From DASQPE01 sp041488455 (GTDB lineage Bacteria > Gemmatimonadota > Gemmatimonadetes > Gemmatimonadales > GWC2-71-9): DNA of 64,000 nucleotides. Where the stretch lies: assembly GCA_041488455.1 (NCBI GenBank), contig JBGPPG010000002.1, positions 12,056 through 76,055 on the forward strand. The letters are read 5' to 3'. The notes below the pieces were generated by a model. The model ran no database searches and was not told the DNA's origin. It worked only from the letters and a program-made list of their open reading frames with translations. Position numbers and translations under genes: made by a program. Positions 25,415 to 33,351 of this stretch are shown in pieces; within the stretch, counting starts at the first letter, position 1; each line of letters opens with the position of its first letter.

Positions 25415-26704
25415 ATGCGCTTCACCACGTACTCCAAGTTCGTCCCCGAGCTGGCTGACGCCGTCAATCTCCAGGGTCTGCTCGACCAGCTGAGCGACTT
25501 CCTCCTCCAGTCCGGCTTCGCCGGGCAGGGCCAGTCGTTCTGGCAAGACGAGATGGAAGACGGGGACCGCTCGCTGGAGGCGCTCAAGCAGGCCGTGCTC
25601 AAGGCGCTGATGGACTCCGGCCAGCTCACCCCGGAGATGCTCAAGGTCCTTCGGGGCGAGGGCACCGGCGACCCGGAGCGCGACAAGGAGATCGAGCGGC
25701 AGCTGGGCGAGCTGCTGGACCGGATCGTACAGCGGCTGATCGACGAGGGGTACCTGAACGTCACCCAAGCGCCCCAGGTGCCGGGGGGGTACCAGTCCAT
25801 GTTCGGCCCGGGCGGCAAGGCCCAGTCCGCCGCCCAGCAGGTGCAGTTCAACCTGACCGAGAAGGGCATCGATTTCCTCGGCTACAAGACCCTCAAGAAC
25901 CTGCTCGGGAGCGTGGGCAAGTCGAGCTTCGGAGCTCACGAGACCCCGTATCTCGCCACCGGCGTCGAGACCGAGGGAACCAGCAAGCCGTACGAGTTCG
26001 GCGACGTGCTCAACCTCGACGTCCCCGCCACACTCGGCAGCGCCATCGCGCGCGAGGGGCTGGGCGTCCCGCTCAATCTCGAGTACGAAGATCTGATGGT
26101 GAGCCAGGCCGAGTACCGCTCGTCCTCCGCGACCGTGCTCATGCTCGACTGCTCCCACTCGATGATCCTCTACGGCGAGGACCGCTTCACCCCGGCCAAG
26201 AAGGTGGCCCTCGCCCTGACCCACCTGATCCGCACCCAGTTCCCGGGAGACAGTCTCCGCGTCGTTCTCTTCCACGACTCGGCCGAGGAGATTCCGCTCA
26301 GCGCCCTCGCCGCGGCGCAGGTCGGTCCCTACCACACCAACACCGCCGAGGGGCTCAAGCTGGCCCGCCGCATCCTGCTGGGCCAGAAGAAGGACATGCG
26401 CCAGATCATCATGATCACGGACGGCAAGCCGTCCGCGCTCACCATGCCCGACGGCCGGATCTACGTGAACTCGATGGGGCTCGACCCGCAGATCCTGGCC
26501 GCCACCTACCGCGAGGTCGCCAACTGCCGGCGCAGCGGCATCATGATCAACACATTCATGCTGGCGCGCGACCGGAGCCTGGTGGAGTTCGTCAAGCAGG
26601 TGGCGGCCATCTGCAAGGGGAAGGCGTACTTCACCAATACGATGACGCTCGGACAGTTCATTCTCATGGACTTCATGAAGCGGAAGACGCGGAGAGTGAG
26701 CTGA
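25415..26704 (+). CDS. VWA-domain protein, probable partner of the AAA ATPase
   Basis: 429 residues. The N-terminal two-thirds is helical and charged; the C-terminal third is a von Willebrand factor A domain with MIDAS motif DCSHS (residues 245-249) and the later ITDGKPS. Known ChlD/CoxE-type proteins pair with MoxR/ChlI ATPases. The start at 25415 is preferred over 25379 because homologous sequence begins with MRFTTYSKFVPELAD. The stop overlaps the uracil-DNA glycosylase start by 4 nt (CTGA). Confidence 0.88.
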   Translation: MRFTTYSKFVPELADAVNLQGLLDQLSDFLLQSGFAGQGQSFWQDEMEDGDRSLEALKQAVLKALMDSGQLTPEMLKVLRGEGTGDPERDKEIERQLGELLDRIVQRLIDEGYLNVTQAPQVPGGYQSMFGPGGKAQSAAQQVQFNLTEKGIDFLGYKTLKNLLGSVGKSSFGAHETPYLATGVETEGTSKPYEFGDVLNLDVPATLGSAIAREGLGVPLNLEYEDLMVSQAEYRSSSATVLMLDCSHSMILYGEDRFTPAKKVALALTHLIRTQFPGDSLRVVLFHDSAEEIPLSALAAAQVGPYHTNTAEGLKLARRILLGQKKDMRQIIMITDGKPSALTMPDGRIYVNSMGLDPQILAATYREVANCRRSGIMINTFMLARDRSLVEFVKQVAAICKGKAYFTNTMTLGQFILMDFMKRKTRRVS

Positions 26705-27402
26705 CCCAGTCGACCGCCCGGGAGCTGGCCGCGCTCGAGCGGGCGATCGTAAGCTGTGAACGCTGTCCCCGCCTGGTCGCGTACCGACAGCGGGTGGCCC
26801 GCACCAAGAAGCGGGAATTCCAGGACTGGACCTATTGGGGACGGCCGGTGCCCGCGTTTGGCGACCCCCGAGCGCGGCTCCTGATCGTGGGTCTCGCGCC
26901 CGCCGCGCACGGCGCCAACCGCACCGGGCGGATGTTCACCGGCGACTCCAGCGGCGACTGGCTCTACGACGCGCTGCACCGCTACGGCTTTGCCGATCGA
27001 GCCGAGTCCCGGAGCTGGGACGACGGCCTCACGCTCACCGGCTGCTGGATCACCGCCGCTGCCCGCTGCGCTCCCCCCGACAACAAGCCCACCCGCGAAG
27101 AGCTGGTCCGCTGCCGGCCCTACCTCGAGCGCGAGGTTGGGCTCCTTAGCTCGGTGAAGGTCGTGCTGGCGCTCGGCCGCGTGGCCTGGGAGACCTGGCT
27201 CCGCGCGAGCGGATGGTGGGAGCGGCTTCCGCCGGCCAAGCGGCCCCCGTTTTCGCACGGTGCCGAGACGACGCTGCCCGACGGGCGGATCCTGCTGGTT
27301 TCCTACCACCCGAGCCGGCAGAACACCAACACCGGGAAGCTCACCCGGGAGATGTGGTATGGGATATTCGAGCGGGCGAGGGAGCTGGTGGGAACGGCGT
27401 GA
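26701..27402 (+). CDS. Family-5 uracil-DNA glycosylase (UDGb)
   Basis: 233 residues from a CTG start. Motif 1 is GLAPAAHGANRTGRMFTGD with the downstream SGDWLY, and motif 2 is SYHPSRQNTNTG, typical of family 5. Four cysteines fit the 4Fe-4S cluster: CERC at residues 19-22, RCAPP and RCRPYL. The first two lie upstream of the first GTG (26794), so the protein must start earlier. The only good option is CTG at 26701, which overlaps the VWA stop as CTGA and has GGAGAG upstream. It removes uracil and related bases from DNA. Confidence 0.88.
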   Translation: MTQSTARELAALERAIVSCERCPRLVAYRQRVARTKKREFQDWTYWGRPVPAFGDPRARLLIVGLAPAAHGANRTGRMFTGDSSGDWLYDALHRYGFADRAESRSWDDGLTLTGCWITAAARCAPPDNKPTREELVRCRPYLEREVGLLSSVKVVLALGRVAWETWLRASGWWERLPPAKRPPFSHGAETTLPDGRILLVSYHPSRQNTNTGKLTREMWYGIFERARELVGTA

Positions 27403-27456
27403 AAAGTGAGAAGGGAGAAGGCGGGTCCTCTCCCTTCTCACCTCTCACTTCTCACT
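27401..27456. repeat. Heptamer inverted array, GAGAAGG/TCTCACT family
   Basis: Left units GAAAAGT (27401-27407), GAGAAGG, GAGAAGG (to 27421); right units TCTCCCT (27429-27435), TCTCACC, TCTCACT, TCTCACT (to 27456). It forms a hairpin between the convergent uracil-DNA glycosylase and M48 peptidase genes, overlapping the ends of both coding regions by a few bases. It may act as terminator for both. Confidence 0.8.
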
Positions 27457-28903
27457 TCCCGCCCGCCACCACCCGCTTGTATTGCCGTCCCGGCCGCAGC
27501 GTGGCGTCCGGACCGTCCAGCCCGTTGATCAGCGCCACCTCCTCGATCTTCACCGTCGAGGGGTACCGCTGGTGGAACTGCGTGAGCGTCATCTCCTGGT
27601 CCACCTTCACCAGATCGATCCGCGCCGGGCGCACGTTGAGCGCCGCGGGGTCCTTGAGCTCGCGGAAGCTCCCGGCAGTCGTCCGGAAAGCCTGGTCGTA
27701 CGCCTTGAGACCGCCGGCGCCCGTGTACCCCAGGATGCCGTAGGTGTTCCCGGCGTGTGAGACAAAGGTCACCAGGCCCTCCACCTGCCCCTGCTCCGTC
27801 TGGGCAGCGAAGTAGCTCGACGCCGCCGGCAGCCCATTGATGGACTGCGTCGTTCCCTGGCCGGCCTGTACGCCTTGCTGCGAGAGGAACTGACGCGCGG
27901 CGTCCGCCGGGGCGGTCTTTCCCGCGAGCTGGAGCTGGATTATCGCGTCCTGGTTCGGGCTCGCGCCCACCACGGCATCGGCCGTGTTCTGCGTCTTCCA
28001 GCCGTCGGGAAACTGGAGCTGGAAGCGGAGATCCGGGTGGAGGAACGCGGGGCCCTGGAAGAACCCCTGCCGCGGATCCTCGCCGTAGACCATCCCGTCG
28101 ATCCGCTGGAGGTACTCGTCCCGCAGAACAACCGCGTTGCTCAAGTCCTTGTGCAGGGTGTCCAGACGGCCCTCGGTGGTCTTGATCCGGTTGCCGGGAT
28201 CGGGGTGGGTCGAGAGCCACTCCGGCACCCGCCCCCGCCCGCCGCCGCCGCTCAGCTGGCTCAGGGCCTGGAGCGTCTGGAACATGTTGATCATCTGCCG
28301 GACGTCGTACCCCTGGTTCAACGCATAGCGGAAGCCCGCCAGGTCGGCCTCGTTCTCCGCGTCCCGCCCGTACTTGAGGAACAGGACGCCAAGCCCCTGG
28401 CCGAACGCGCCACTGAGCTGGGCCACGGTGGAGTTCAGAATTGAGCCGACCCCAAGCCCGATCTGGGCGATCTGGGCCCGGGAGATCTGCTGCACCGAGT
28501 GCCGGTTGGTCACGTGTCCGATCTCGTGCCCGACCACGGTGGCGAGCTCCGCCTCGTTGGTGATGGACGTCATGAGCCCGCGGGTCACGAAGATGAACCC
28601 GCCTGGCAGCGCGAACGCGTTGACCGCGGCGTCGTTGACGATGTGGAACTCCCAGGGGAGCTGGGGCCGCTCGGAGGCCGCGGCCATCTTCATGCCGATG
28701 CCCGCCACGTAGGCCTGGATCGCCGCGTCATTGTAGTACCCGATGCTCTGGGCAACGCTCTGGGCGTTCTGCCGGCCCATGTCGATCTCCTGGGCCTCGG
28801 ACACCAGGGAGAGCTCGCTCTTGCCGGTGACGGGGTTGACGGCGCACCCCAGCGCCCCGCCGGCGCCGAGCGAAAGACAGATGAGAGCGGTTAGTCGATG
28901 CAT
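27452..28903 (-). CDS. M48-family zinc metallopeptidase, lipoprotein
   Basis: 483 residues, lipoprotein-type signal peptide with GALGC (Cys20). The zinc site is HEIGH (residues 126-130) with the third ligand in DAENEADLAG (about 181-190). The C-terminal part (HPDLRFQLQFPDGW and after) is the extra domain of BepA/YfgC-like periplasmic peptidases involved in outer-membrane protein quality control. Start at 28903 was chosen over 28912 because GAGG lies about 9 bases before it. Confidence 0.92.
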   Translation of the reverse strand: MHRLTALICLSLGAGGALGCAVNPVTGKSELSLVSEAQEIDMGRQNAQSVAQSIGYYNDAAIQAYVAGIGMKMAAASERPQLPWEFHIVNDAAVNAFALPGGFIFVTRGLMTSITNEAELATVVGHEIGHVTNRHSVQQISRAQIAQIGLGVGSILNSTVAQLSGAFGQGLGVLFLKYGRDAENEADLAGFRYALNQGYDVRQMINMFQTLQALSQLSGGGGRGRVPEWLSTHPDPGNRIKTTEGRLDTLHKDLSNAVVLRDEYLQRIDGMVYGEDPRQGFFQGPAFLHPDLRFQLQFPDGWKTQNTADAVVGASPNQDAIIQLQLAGKTAPADAARQFLSQQGVQAGQGTTQSINGLPAASSYFAAQTEQGQVEGLVTFVSHAGNTYGILGYTGAGGLKAYDQAFRTTAGSFRELKDPAALNVRPARIDLVKVDQEMTLTQFHQRYPSTVKIEEVALINGLDGPDATLRPGRQYKRVVAGGK

Positions 28904-28948
28904 TGGCAGCATCCTCGCAACGATTGATCCGAGAATCTACATCAAGAA

Positions 28949-28977
28949 GGGCCGGAGGACTCTAGGTCCTCCGGCCC
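28949..28977 (-). terminator. Intrinsic terminator at the end of the Tad operon
   Basis: A perfect 12-bp stem, GGGCCGGAGGAC (28949-28960) and GTCCTCCGGCCC (28966-28977), loop of 5 bases, followed on the minus strand by TTCTTGATG. It marks the end of the long pilus transcript. Confidence 0.85.
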
Positions 28978-29003
28978 GGTCCCGCCTGCCCCCTGGGAAA
29001 TGG

Positions 29004-29723
29004 TCAGCGCTTGCGCTTGGGGGGGGCGGTGTGCGCCTTGGCAGCCGCGTCCGAGTCGGACGGCTCGGCCGCCGCGCTCTCGGTCACCGCCGGCGCCGGG
29101 GCCTGGGCCGTCTCGTTCAGCCGGTCGGCGAGGGTGAAGGTGCTGCGGCCCGCGGCGTCCACGCCCAGTCCGGCCCGGGTAGAGCCCGCCCGGTCGGCGA
29201 ACACGATGTTGGCGGCGCCGTCCGGAGAGATCCCCAGTACCGTTCGGGTCTTCCCCATTTCGTCCGCGAACGCCATCGAGCCGCTCTGGTCCGGCAGCAG
29301 CGCGAACACCGCGCGCGGACGCCCGGCCACATCCGAGAACGAGACGCCGGAGGTCCCGTCCTGGAGCAGACTGAGCTTGACCCGAGGCCGGCCGGCGGAA
29401 TCCTGGAGCACCAGCCGCACGGCGCTGTCGTCGCCGATCCCCCATGCGCCGCGAACGGTGCCGACCGCGTCCCGGAGAATGAACCGGCGGGCGGCGACCT
29501 CCTCGGCGACGCTGCCGGGAGCCCCGTGCCGGCCGCTGGCCCACACCAGTGCCACGATGAGCCCGAGCAGCACCGCCAGGCCCATGAACGCGTACGAGCT
29601 GTATCGGCGCAGCCGGCGATTTTCCCGCTCCAGCGCCTCCAGCCGGTGAAGGAATACGACCTCGGGGCGGTGCCGCGCCTGCTCTTCCGGAGTGGGGACG
29701 TGGGGGCCCGGCGTGCCGGTCAC
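29004..29723 (-). CDS. Membrane protein with five exact 23-residue repeats, last gene of the Tad operon
   Basis: 239 residues; not recognised. Residues 24-40 are charged and coiled-coil-like (HRLEALERENRRLRR), 43-62 form one membrane segment, and 81-200 hold five tandem repeats with DxxGxxR at residues 85, 108, 131, 154 and 177, exactly 23 apart, each followed by a hydrophobic beta-like strand. The tail is Ala/Pro/Lys-rich. The repeat domain would face the periplasm if the N-terminus is cytoplasmic. The GTG start overlaps the AAA gene stop (GTGA). Context suggests a role in pilus assembly or its control. Confidence 0.8.
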   Translation of the reverse strand: MTGTPGPHVPTPEEQARHRPEVVFLHRLEALERENRRLRRYSSYAFMGLAVLLGLIVALVWASGRHGAPGSVAEEVAARRFILRDAVGTVRGAWGIGDDSAVRLVLQDSAGRPRVKLSLLQDGTSGVSFSDVAGRPRAVFALLPDQSGSMAFADEMGKTRTVLGISPDGAANIVFADRAGSTRAGLGVDAAGRSTFTLADRLNETAQAPAPAVTESAAAEPSDSDAAAKAHTAPPKRKR

Positions 29724-31060
29724 GAGTCCTCCTGCGGGGCATCGAGGAAGTAGGAGTTGCACGCCCGCTCGAGCAGGTCCGGCGTGAGCCGGGCCGGCGC
29801 GTCGACGTACCGGACCAGGTCGAGAAAGTGGTCCAGCACGTCTCGTGGGTGGCAGTTGCGGGGAGTGATCCCGCGGGTCCCGTAATAATGCTCGTACAGC
29901 TGCGGCACCGCCCAATCCTCGAACGGAATCTCCCGCTCGGCGCAGCACCGGCGGAAGATCTCCTCGTACGATTCCTCCGTCGGGCCGAGCACGTGCAGCT
30001 TGTAGTGAATCCGGCGGAGGAACGCCTCTTCCACCAGCTCGTGGGGCGAGAGATTGGTCGAGAAAATCAGCAGCGAGTCGAACGGCACCGGGAACTTGCT
30101 CCCGGTGTGCAGCGACAGATAGTCGATCCGCTTCTCGAGCGGCACGATCCAGCGGTTGAGCAGATCGCGCGGCGCGGTGCGCTGCCGCCCGAAGTCGTCG
30201 AGGATCAGCACGCCGCCGTTCGCCTTCAGCTGGAACGGGGCCTGGTACATCTTGGCGTACGCGTCGAACTGCAGGTCGAGCTGGTCTAGTGTCAGCTCAC
30301 CGCCGGTGATCACCACCGGCCGCCGGACCAGCACGTAGCGGCGGTCGTGCTCGGGCACGTGCTTGAGCCAGGTCGGCCCGTCGCCGTCGGGTTCCGGGTC
30401 GATTTCCGCCACCTCGTGGTGGTAGACCGGGTCGTAGAGCACGAGGATCTGCCCCTCGACCTCGAGCGCGTACGGGATGTACAGGTTCCCGCCCAGCAGC
30501 CCCGAGATCGTCTCGGCGATGAGCGTCTTGCCGTTACCGGGGCCACCGTACAGAAACAGTGACTTGGCCGAGTTGATCGCGGGGCCGAGCATCTCGAGCA
30601 CCGGATCGCCGATCACCATCTGCCGGAACCCCACCCGCACTTCCTCCCGCGTCACGTGCACCCGCGAGATCGACTGGTAGTGGCACCACTCGCGGTACTG
30701 CTCCAGCGGCACCGGGGCCGGGCCGACGTACTGGCTCGACTCGAGCGCCTCTCGAGCGCGGGTGCGGCCCTCGCCCGTGAGGTCGAACATGTAGCCGCCC
30801 CGCCCGGCGCCGCGGCTGCCCCGCACTTCGACCAGCCGCCGCTGCTGGAGGGCCAGGAGCTGCTCGTCCAGGAAGGGGAACGGCAGCTTGATCGTCTCCA
30901 TCAGCTGCTGGCCGGTGCGTGGGCCCTGGAGGTACAGCGTCTTGAGCATCAGGTCCACGACGAACTCGGCCGAGAGCCCCGTTTCGGCCAGGGTCTCGGG
31001 CAGCGGCGGCCGGAGCGGCTCCCCGGCGCGTCCTGCCTTGGGTGCGGTCGTGGCGGTCAC
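29720..31060 (-). CDS. Winged-helix/AAA+ ATPase at the tail of the Tad operon
   Basis: 446 residues. An N-terminal winged-helix-like part (about 30-125, TGLSAEFVVDLML ... RRLVEVRG) precedes an AAA+ domain with Walker A GGPGNGKT and Walker B VLILDDFG, then FSTNLSP (sensor 1). No GAFTGA motif, so it is not a sigma-54 activator. It is not one of the canonical Tad proteins. The GTG start at 31060 has AGGAGG upstream and overlaps the DUF192 stop (GTGA); a GTG at 31081 is less likely. Confidence 0.82.
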   Translation of the reverse strand: MTATTAPKAGRAGEPLRPPLPETLAETGLSAEFVVDLMLKTLYLQGPRTGQQLMETIKLPFPFLDEQLLALQQRRLVEVRGSRGAGRGGYMFDLTGEGRTRAREALESSQYVGPAPVPLEQYREWCHYQSISRVHVTREEVRVGFRQMVIGDPVLEMLGPAINSAKSLFLYGGPGNGKTLIAETISGLLGGNLYIPYALEVEGQILVLYDPVYHHEVAEIDPEPDGDGPTWLKHVPEHDRRYVLVRRPVVITGGELTLDQLDLQFDAYAKMYQAPFQLKANGGVLILDDFGRQRTAPRDLLNRWIVPLEKRIDYLSLHTGSKFPVPFDSLLIFSTNLSPHELVEEAFLRRIHYKLHVLGPTEESYEEIFRRCCAEREIPFEDWAVPQLYEHYYGTRGITPRNCHPRDVLDHFLDLVRYVDAPARLTPDLLERACNSYFLDAPQEDS

Positions 31061-31419
31061 GGGCGTGCCTCCTCGGTCCACACGATGTGATCACCTTCGC
31101 GCGTGCCGCTCACGGCAAGCGTACCCGCCGGCAGCTCCAGCGCGGCGGCCGCCCCGCGGTGCCACCCAGTACGGGCGCCGGGCCGGAGGTCCGTATAGGC
31201 CGCGACGACGGTGCCGTCCCGGTCGAGGAAAGCCACGTCCAGCGCGAACCGCATCCCCAGCATATGCACGGCCCGGCACGGCTCCAGCAGCAGCCCCTCT
31301 CCGGGCTCCAGCCGCTGCCGTCCCAGCAATCCCTTGAAGCGCGACCACCAGCCGTCGGCGACGGCGATCCGGTCGCCAAGGACCGGCCCTCGGTGGTTCG
31401 TGGCCCGCAGGACGCGCAT
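31057..31419 (-). CDS. DUF192-domain protein
   Basis: 120 residues matching the DUF192 fold: KGLLGRQRLEPGEGLLL, then the signature HMLGMRFALDVAFLDRDG. Function of the family is unknown. It begins 2 bases after the tadC stop and overlaps the AAA gene, so it belongs to the same transcript. No signal peptide is present, although many DUF192 proteins are exported. Confidence 0.87.
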   Translation of the reverse strand: MRVLRATNHRGPVLGDRIAVADGWWSRFKGLLGRQRLEPGEGLLLEPCRAVHMLGMRFALDVAFLDRDGTVVAAYTDLRPGARTGWHRGAAAALELPAGTLAVSGTREGDHIVWTEEARP

Positions 31420-31421
31420 GC

Positions 31422-32354
31422 TCAGTAGTTCCCGAGCGTCTCGAAGATCTGGATCAGCGCCGGGCCGAGAATGACCACGAACATGGCCGGAAAGATGAAG
31501 AGCACGAGCGGGAAGACCAGCTTGATCGTGGTCTTGGCCGCCGCCTCCTCGGCCCGCTGCCGCCGCTTGGTCCGCAGCGTGTCTGCCTGCACCCGGAGAG
31601 CCTGCGCGATCGACGTACCGAACCGGTCCGTCTGGATCAACATCGCCATGAGCGACTTGATATCGTCGAGTCCGGTGCGCTCGCCCATGTTGCGGAAGGC
31701 TTCTTCGCGGCCCGTGCCCGCCCGGATCTCGAGGTTCACGAGCGCGAGCTGCTCGCTCAAGACGGGGCTCAGCCGCTCGATTTCCTCCGAGACCCGCACC
31801 AGTGCCTGATTGAGCCCGAGACCGGCCTCGACGCAGACGACCATCAGATCGAGGGCGTCCGGGAGAGCCTTCTGCATCTCCTTCTGTCGGGTGCGGATGC
31901 GCCCGTTGACGTATACGGACGGCCCGACGTATCCGAGCCCTGCGAACCACAGGGTCCCGATCAGCGCGGTGAAGCTGGTAGGTCCGATGAATCCCAGGAT
32001 GGTGAGCGCGCTGAACCCCATGGCGATCGGGAGCGCGATCCGGGCTCCGAGGAAGATCGGAACCGCGGCCGGGCTGGTGTACCCGGCTTGAAGCATCCGC
32101 AACCGGAGCTGCGGGAGGTCCTTCTGCGTCGGCTCGATCCGCTCGCCCAGCGCCTGCACCAGCGAGCCCAGCCGCTCCGCGCGGGCCTGCCGGCGGCGGC
32201 GGAGGATCGACTCGGGCACGGCCGTCTCGGTCCCCTCCAGCTCCGCCAACCGGGCATTGATCGCGCTCTGCTGCCCCGGCGCCACTTCGCCGAGGAACAG
32301 CACGACGAGCGTGACCGACAGAGCGATGAGCGCGAGGGCAACGAGTAGGATCAC
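31422..32354 (-). CDS. tadC: Tad pilus inner-membrane protein TadC
   Basis: A 310-residue type II secretion F-domain protein. It has an N-terminal membrane segment, a cytoplasmic stretch with DALDLMVVCVEAGLGLNQAL (the T2SF signature) and two C-terminal membrane helices. With TadB it forms the platform on which the TadA motor acts. It follows tadB by 7 bp. Confidence 0.93.
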   Translation of the reverse strand: MILLVALALIALSVTLVVLFLGEVAPGQQSAINARLAELEGTETAVPESILRRRRQARAERLGSLVQALGERIEPTQKDLPQLRLRMLQAGYTSPAAVPIFLGARIALPIAMGFSALTILGFIGPTSFTALIGTLWFAGLGYVGPSVYVNGRIRTRQKEMQKALPDALDLMVVCVEAGLGLNQALVRVSEEIERLSPVLSEQLALVNLEIRAGTGREEAFRNMGERTGLDDIKSLMAMLIQTDRFGTSIAQALRVQADTLRTKRRQRAEEAAAKTTIKLVFPLVLFIFPAMFVVILGPALIQIFETLGNY

Positions 32355-32361
32355 GTGCGCC

Positions 32362-33351
32362 TCAGATCTCGATGTCCACGATACGGCGGATCCAGTAGTA
32401 CCCGACGACTTGCATGACCGCCGCGACCGTCACCATCAGCTTGCCCAGCGGATGGGTGAACAGGAGCTGCATGTAGCTGGGGTTGAGCATGTAGATGAGC
32501 GTGCCCACGATGATCGGTAGCAGCGCCAGCGTGTAGCCGGTGAACCGGCCCTGCGCCGTGTAGACCCGGAGCTGCCGGCGGATCGTGAACCGTGCCCGGA
32601 TCACGCTCGCGAGATTGTCCAGCACCTCCGCCAGGTTGCCGCCGACCTCGCGCTGGATCAGGATCGCCGTCACCAGGATCCGCGCGTCCACCAGGTCCAC
32701 CCGGTCCGCCATCGCGATGATCGCGTCGTCGAACGGGAGACCGAACCGCTGCTCCTCGAAGGTCTGCTGGAACTCGCCCGCGATCGGCTGGCTCGCTTCT
32801 TCGGCCACCATCTTGAGGCCCGCCGAGAGTGGATGGCCGGCGCGGATCGTCCGGGCCAGCAAGTCGATGGCCTCGGGCAGCCCGGACTCGAACGCCTCGC
32901 TACGCAGCTTCCGTCTCCGTCGCAGGTAGAAGATGGGAAGAAAGGCCCCGAACGCGGCGGCGAGCACGGCGAGGGGCATTATGTTGGTGGCGACCAGCAC
33001 GGCAATCCCGAGACCCATCCCGAGGCCCGCCGATATGAGCGCCAGTGTCTCCACCCGCCACGGCAGACCGGCCTGCTGGATCAGGATCCCGAGGTCGCGA
33101 AGGCTGGGCGTGAACGCCCCCAGCGACCGCATCCACGCCGGCTGCTGATCCGCCGGGCGCCTGAGGAGGCCGCCTGAGCCGCTCAGTGCTTCCTGGTCGA
33201 GGACCGCGAGGCTCTTGAGCTCCTTGACCATCTGCTTCCGGCGGCGCCCCTCCTGCACGACCTCGAGCAGGAGGGCAAGCCCCAGCGTCCCGAGCACGAC
33301 CGTGAGGAAGACGAGCCCGGCGGAGAGCAGGGAGGTCGAGGGCAGGCTCAC
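32362..33351 (-). CDS. tadB: Tad pilus inner-membrane protein TadB
   Basis: A 329-residue T2SF-domain protein: two early membrane segments (VETLALISAGLGMGLGI), then LPEAIDLLARTIRAGHPLSAGL, and two at the end. It pairs with TadC. The start overlaps the tadA stop by 4 nt. Confidence 0.93.
   Translation of the reverse strand: MSLPSTSLLSAGLVFLTVVLGTLGLALLLEVVQEGRRRKQMVKELKSLAVLDQEALSGSGGLLRRPADQQPAWMRSLGAFTPSLRDLGILIQQAGLPWRVETLALISAGLGMGLGIAVLVATNIMPLAVLAAAFGAFLPIFYLRRRRKLRSEAFESGLPEAIDLLARTIRAGHPLSAGLKMVAEEASQPIAGEFQQTFEEQRFGLPFDDAIIAMADRVDLVDARILVTAILIQREVGGNLAEVLDNLASVIRARFTIRRQLRVYTAQGRFTGYTLALLPIIVGTLIYMLNPSYMQLLFTHPLGKLMVTVAAVMQVVGYYWIRRIVDIEI

Noticed and set aside
14755..27456. Heptamer arrays as CRISPR
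   Set aside because: Units are 7 bases and contiguous without spacers, and no cas gene is present.
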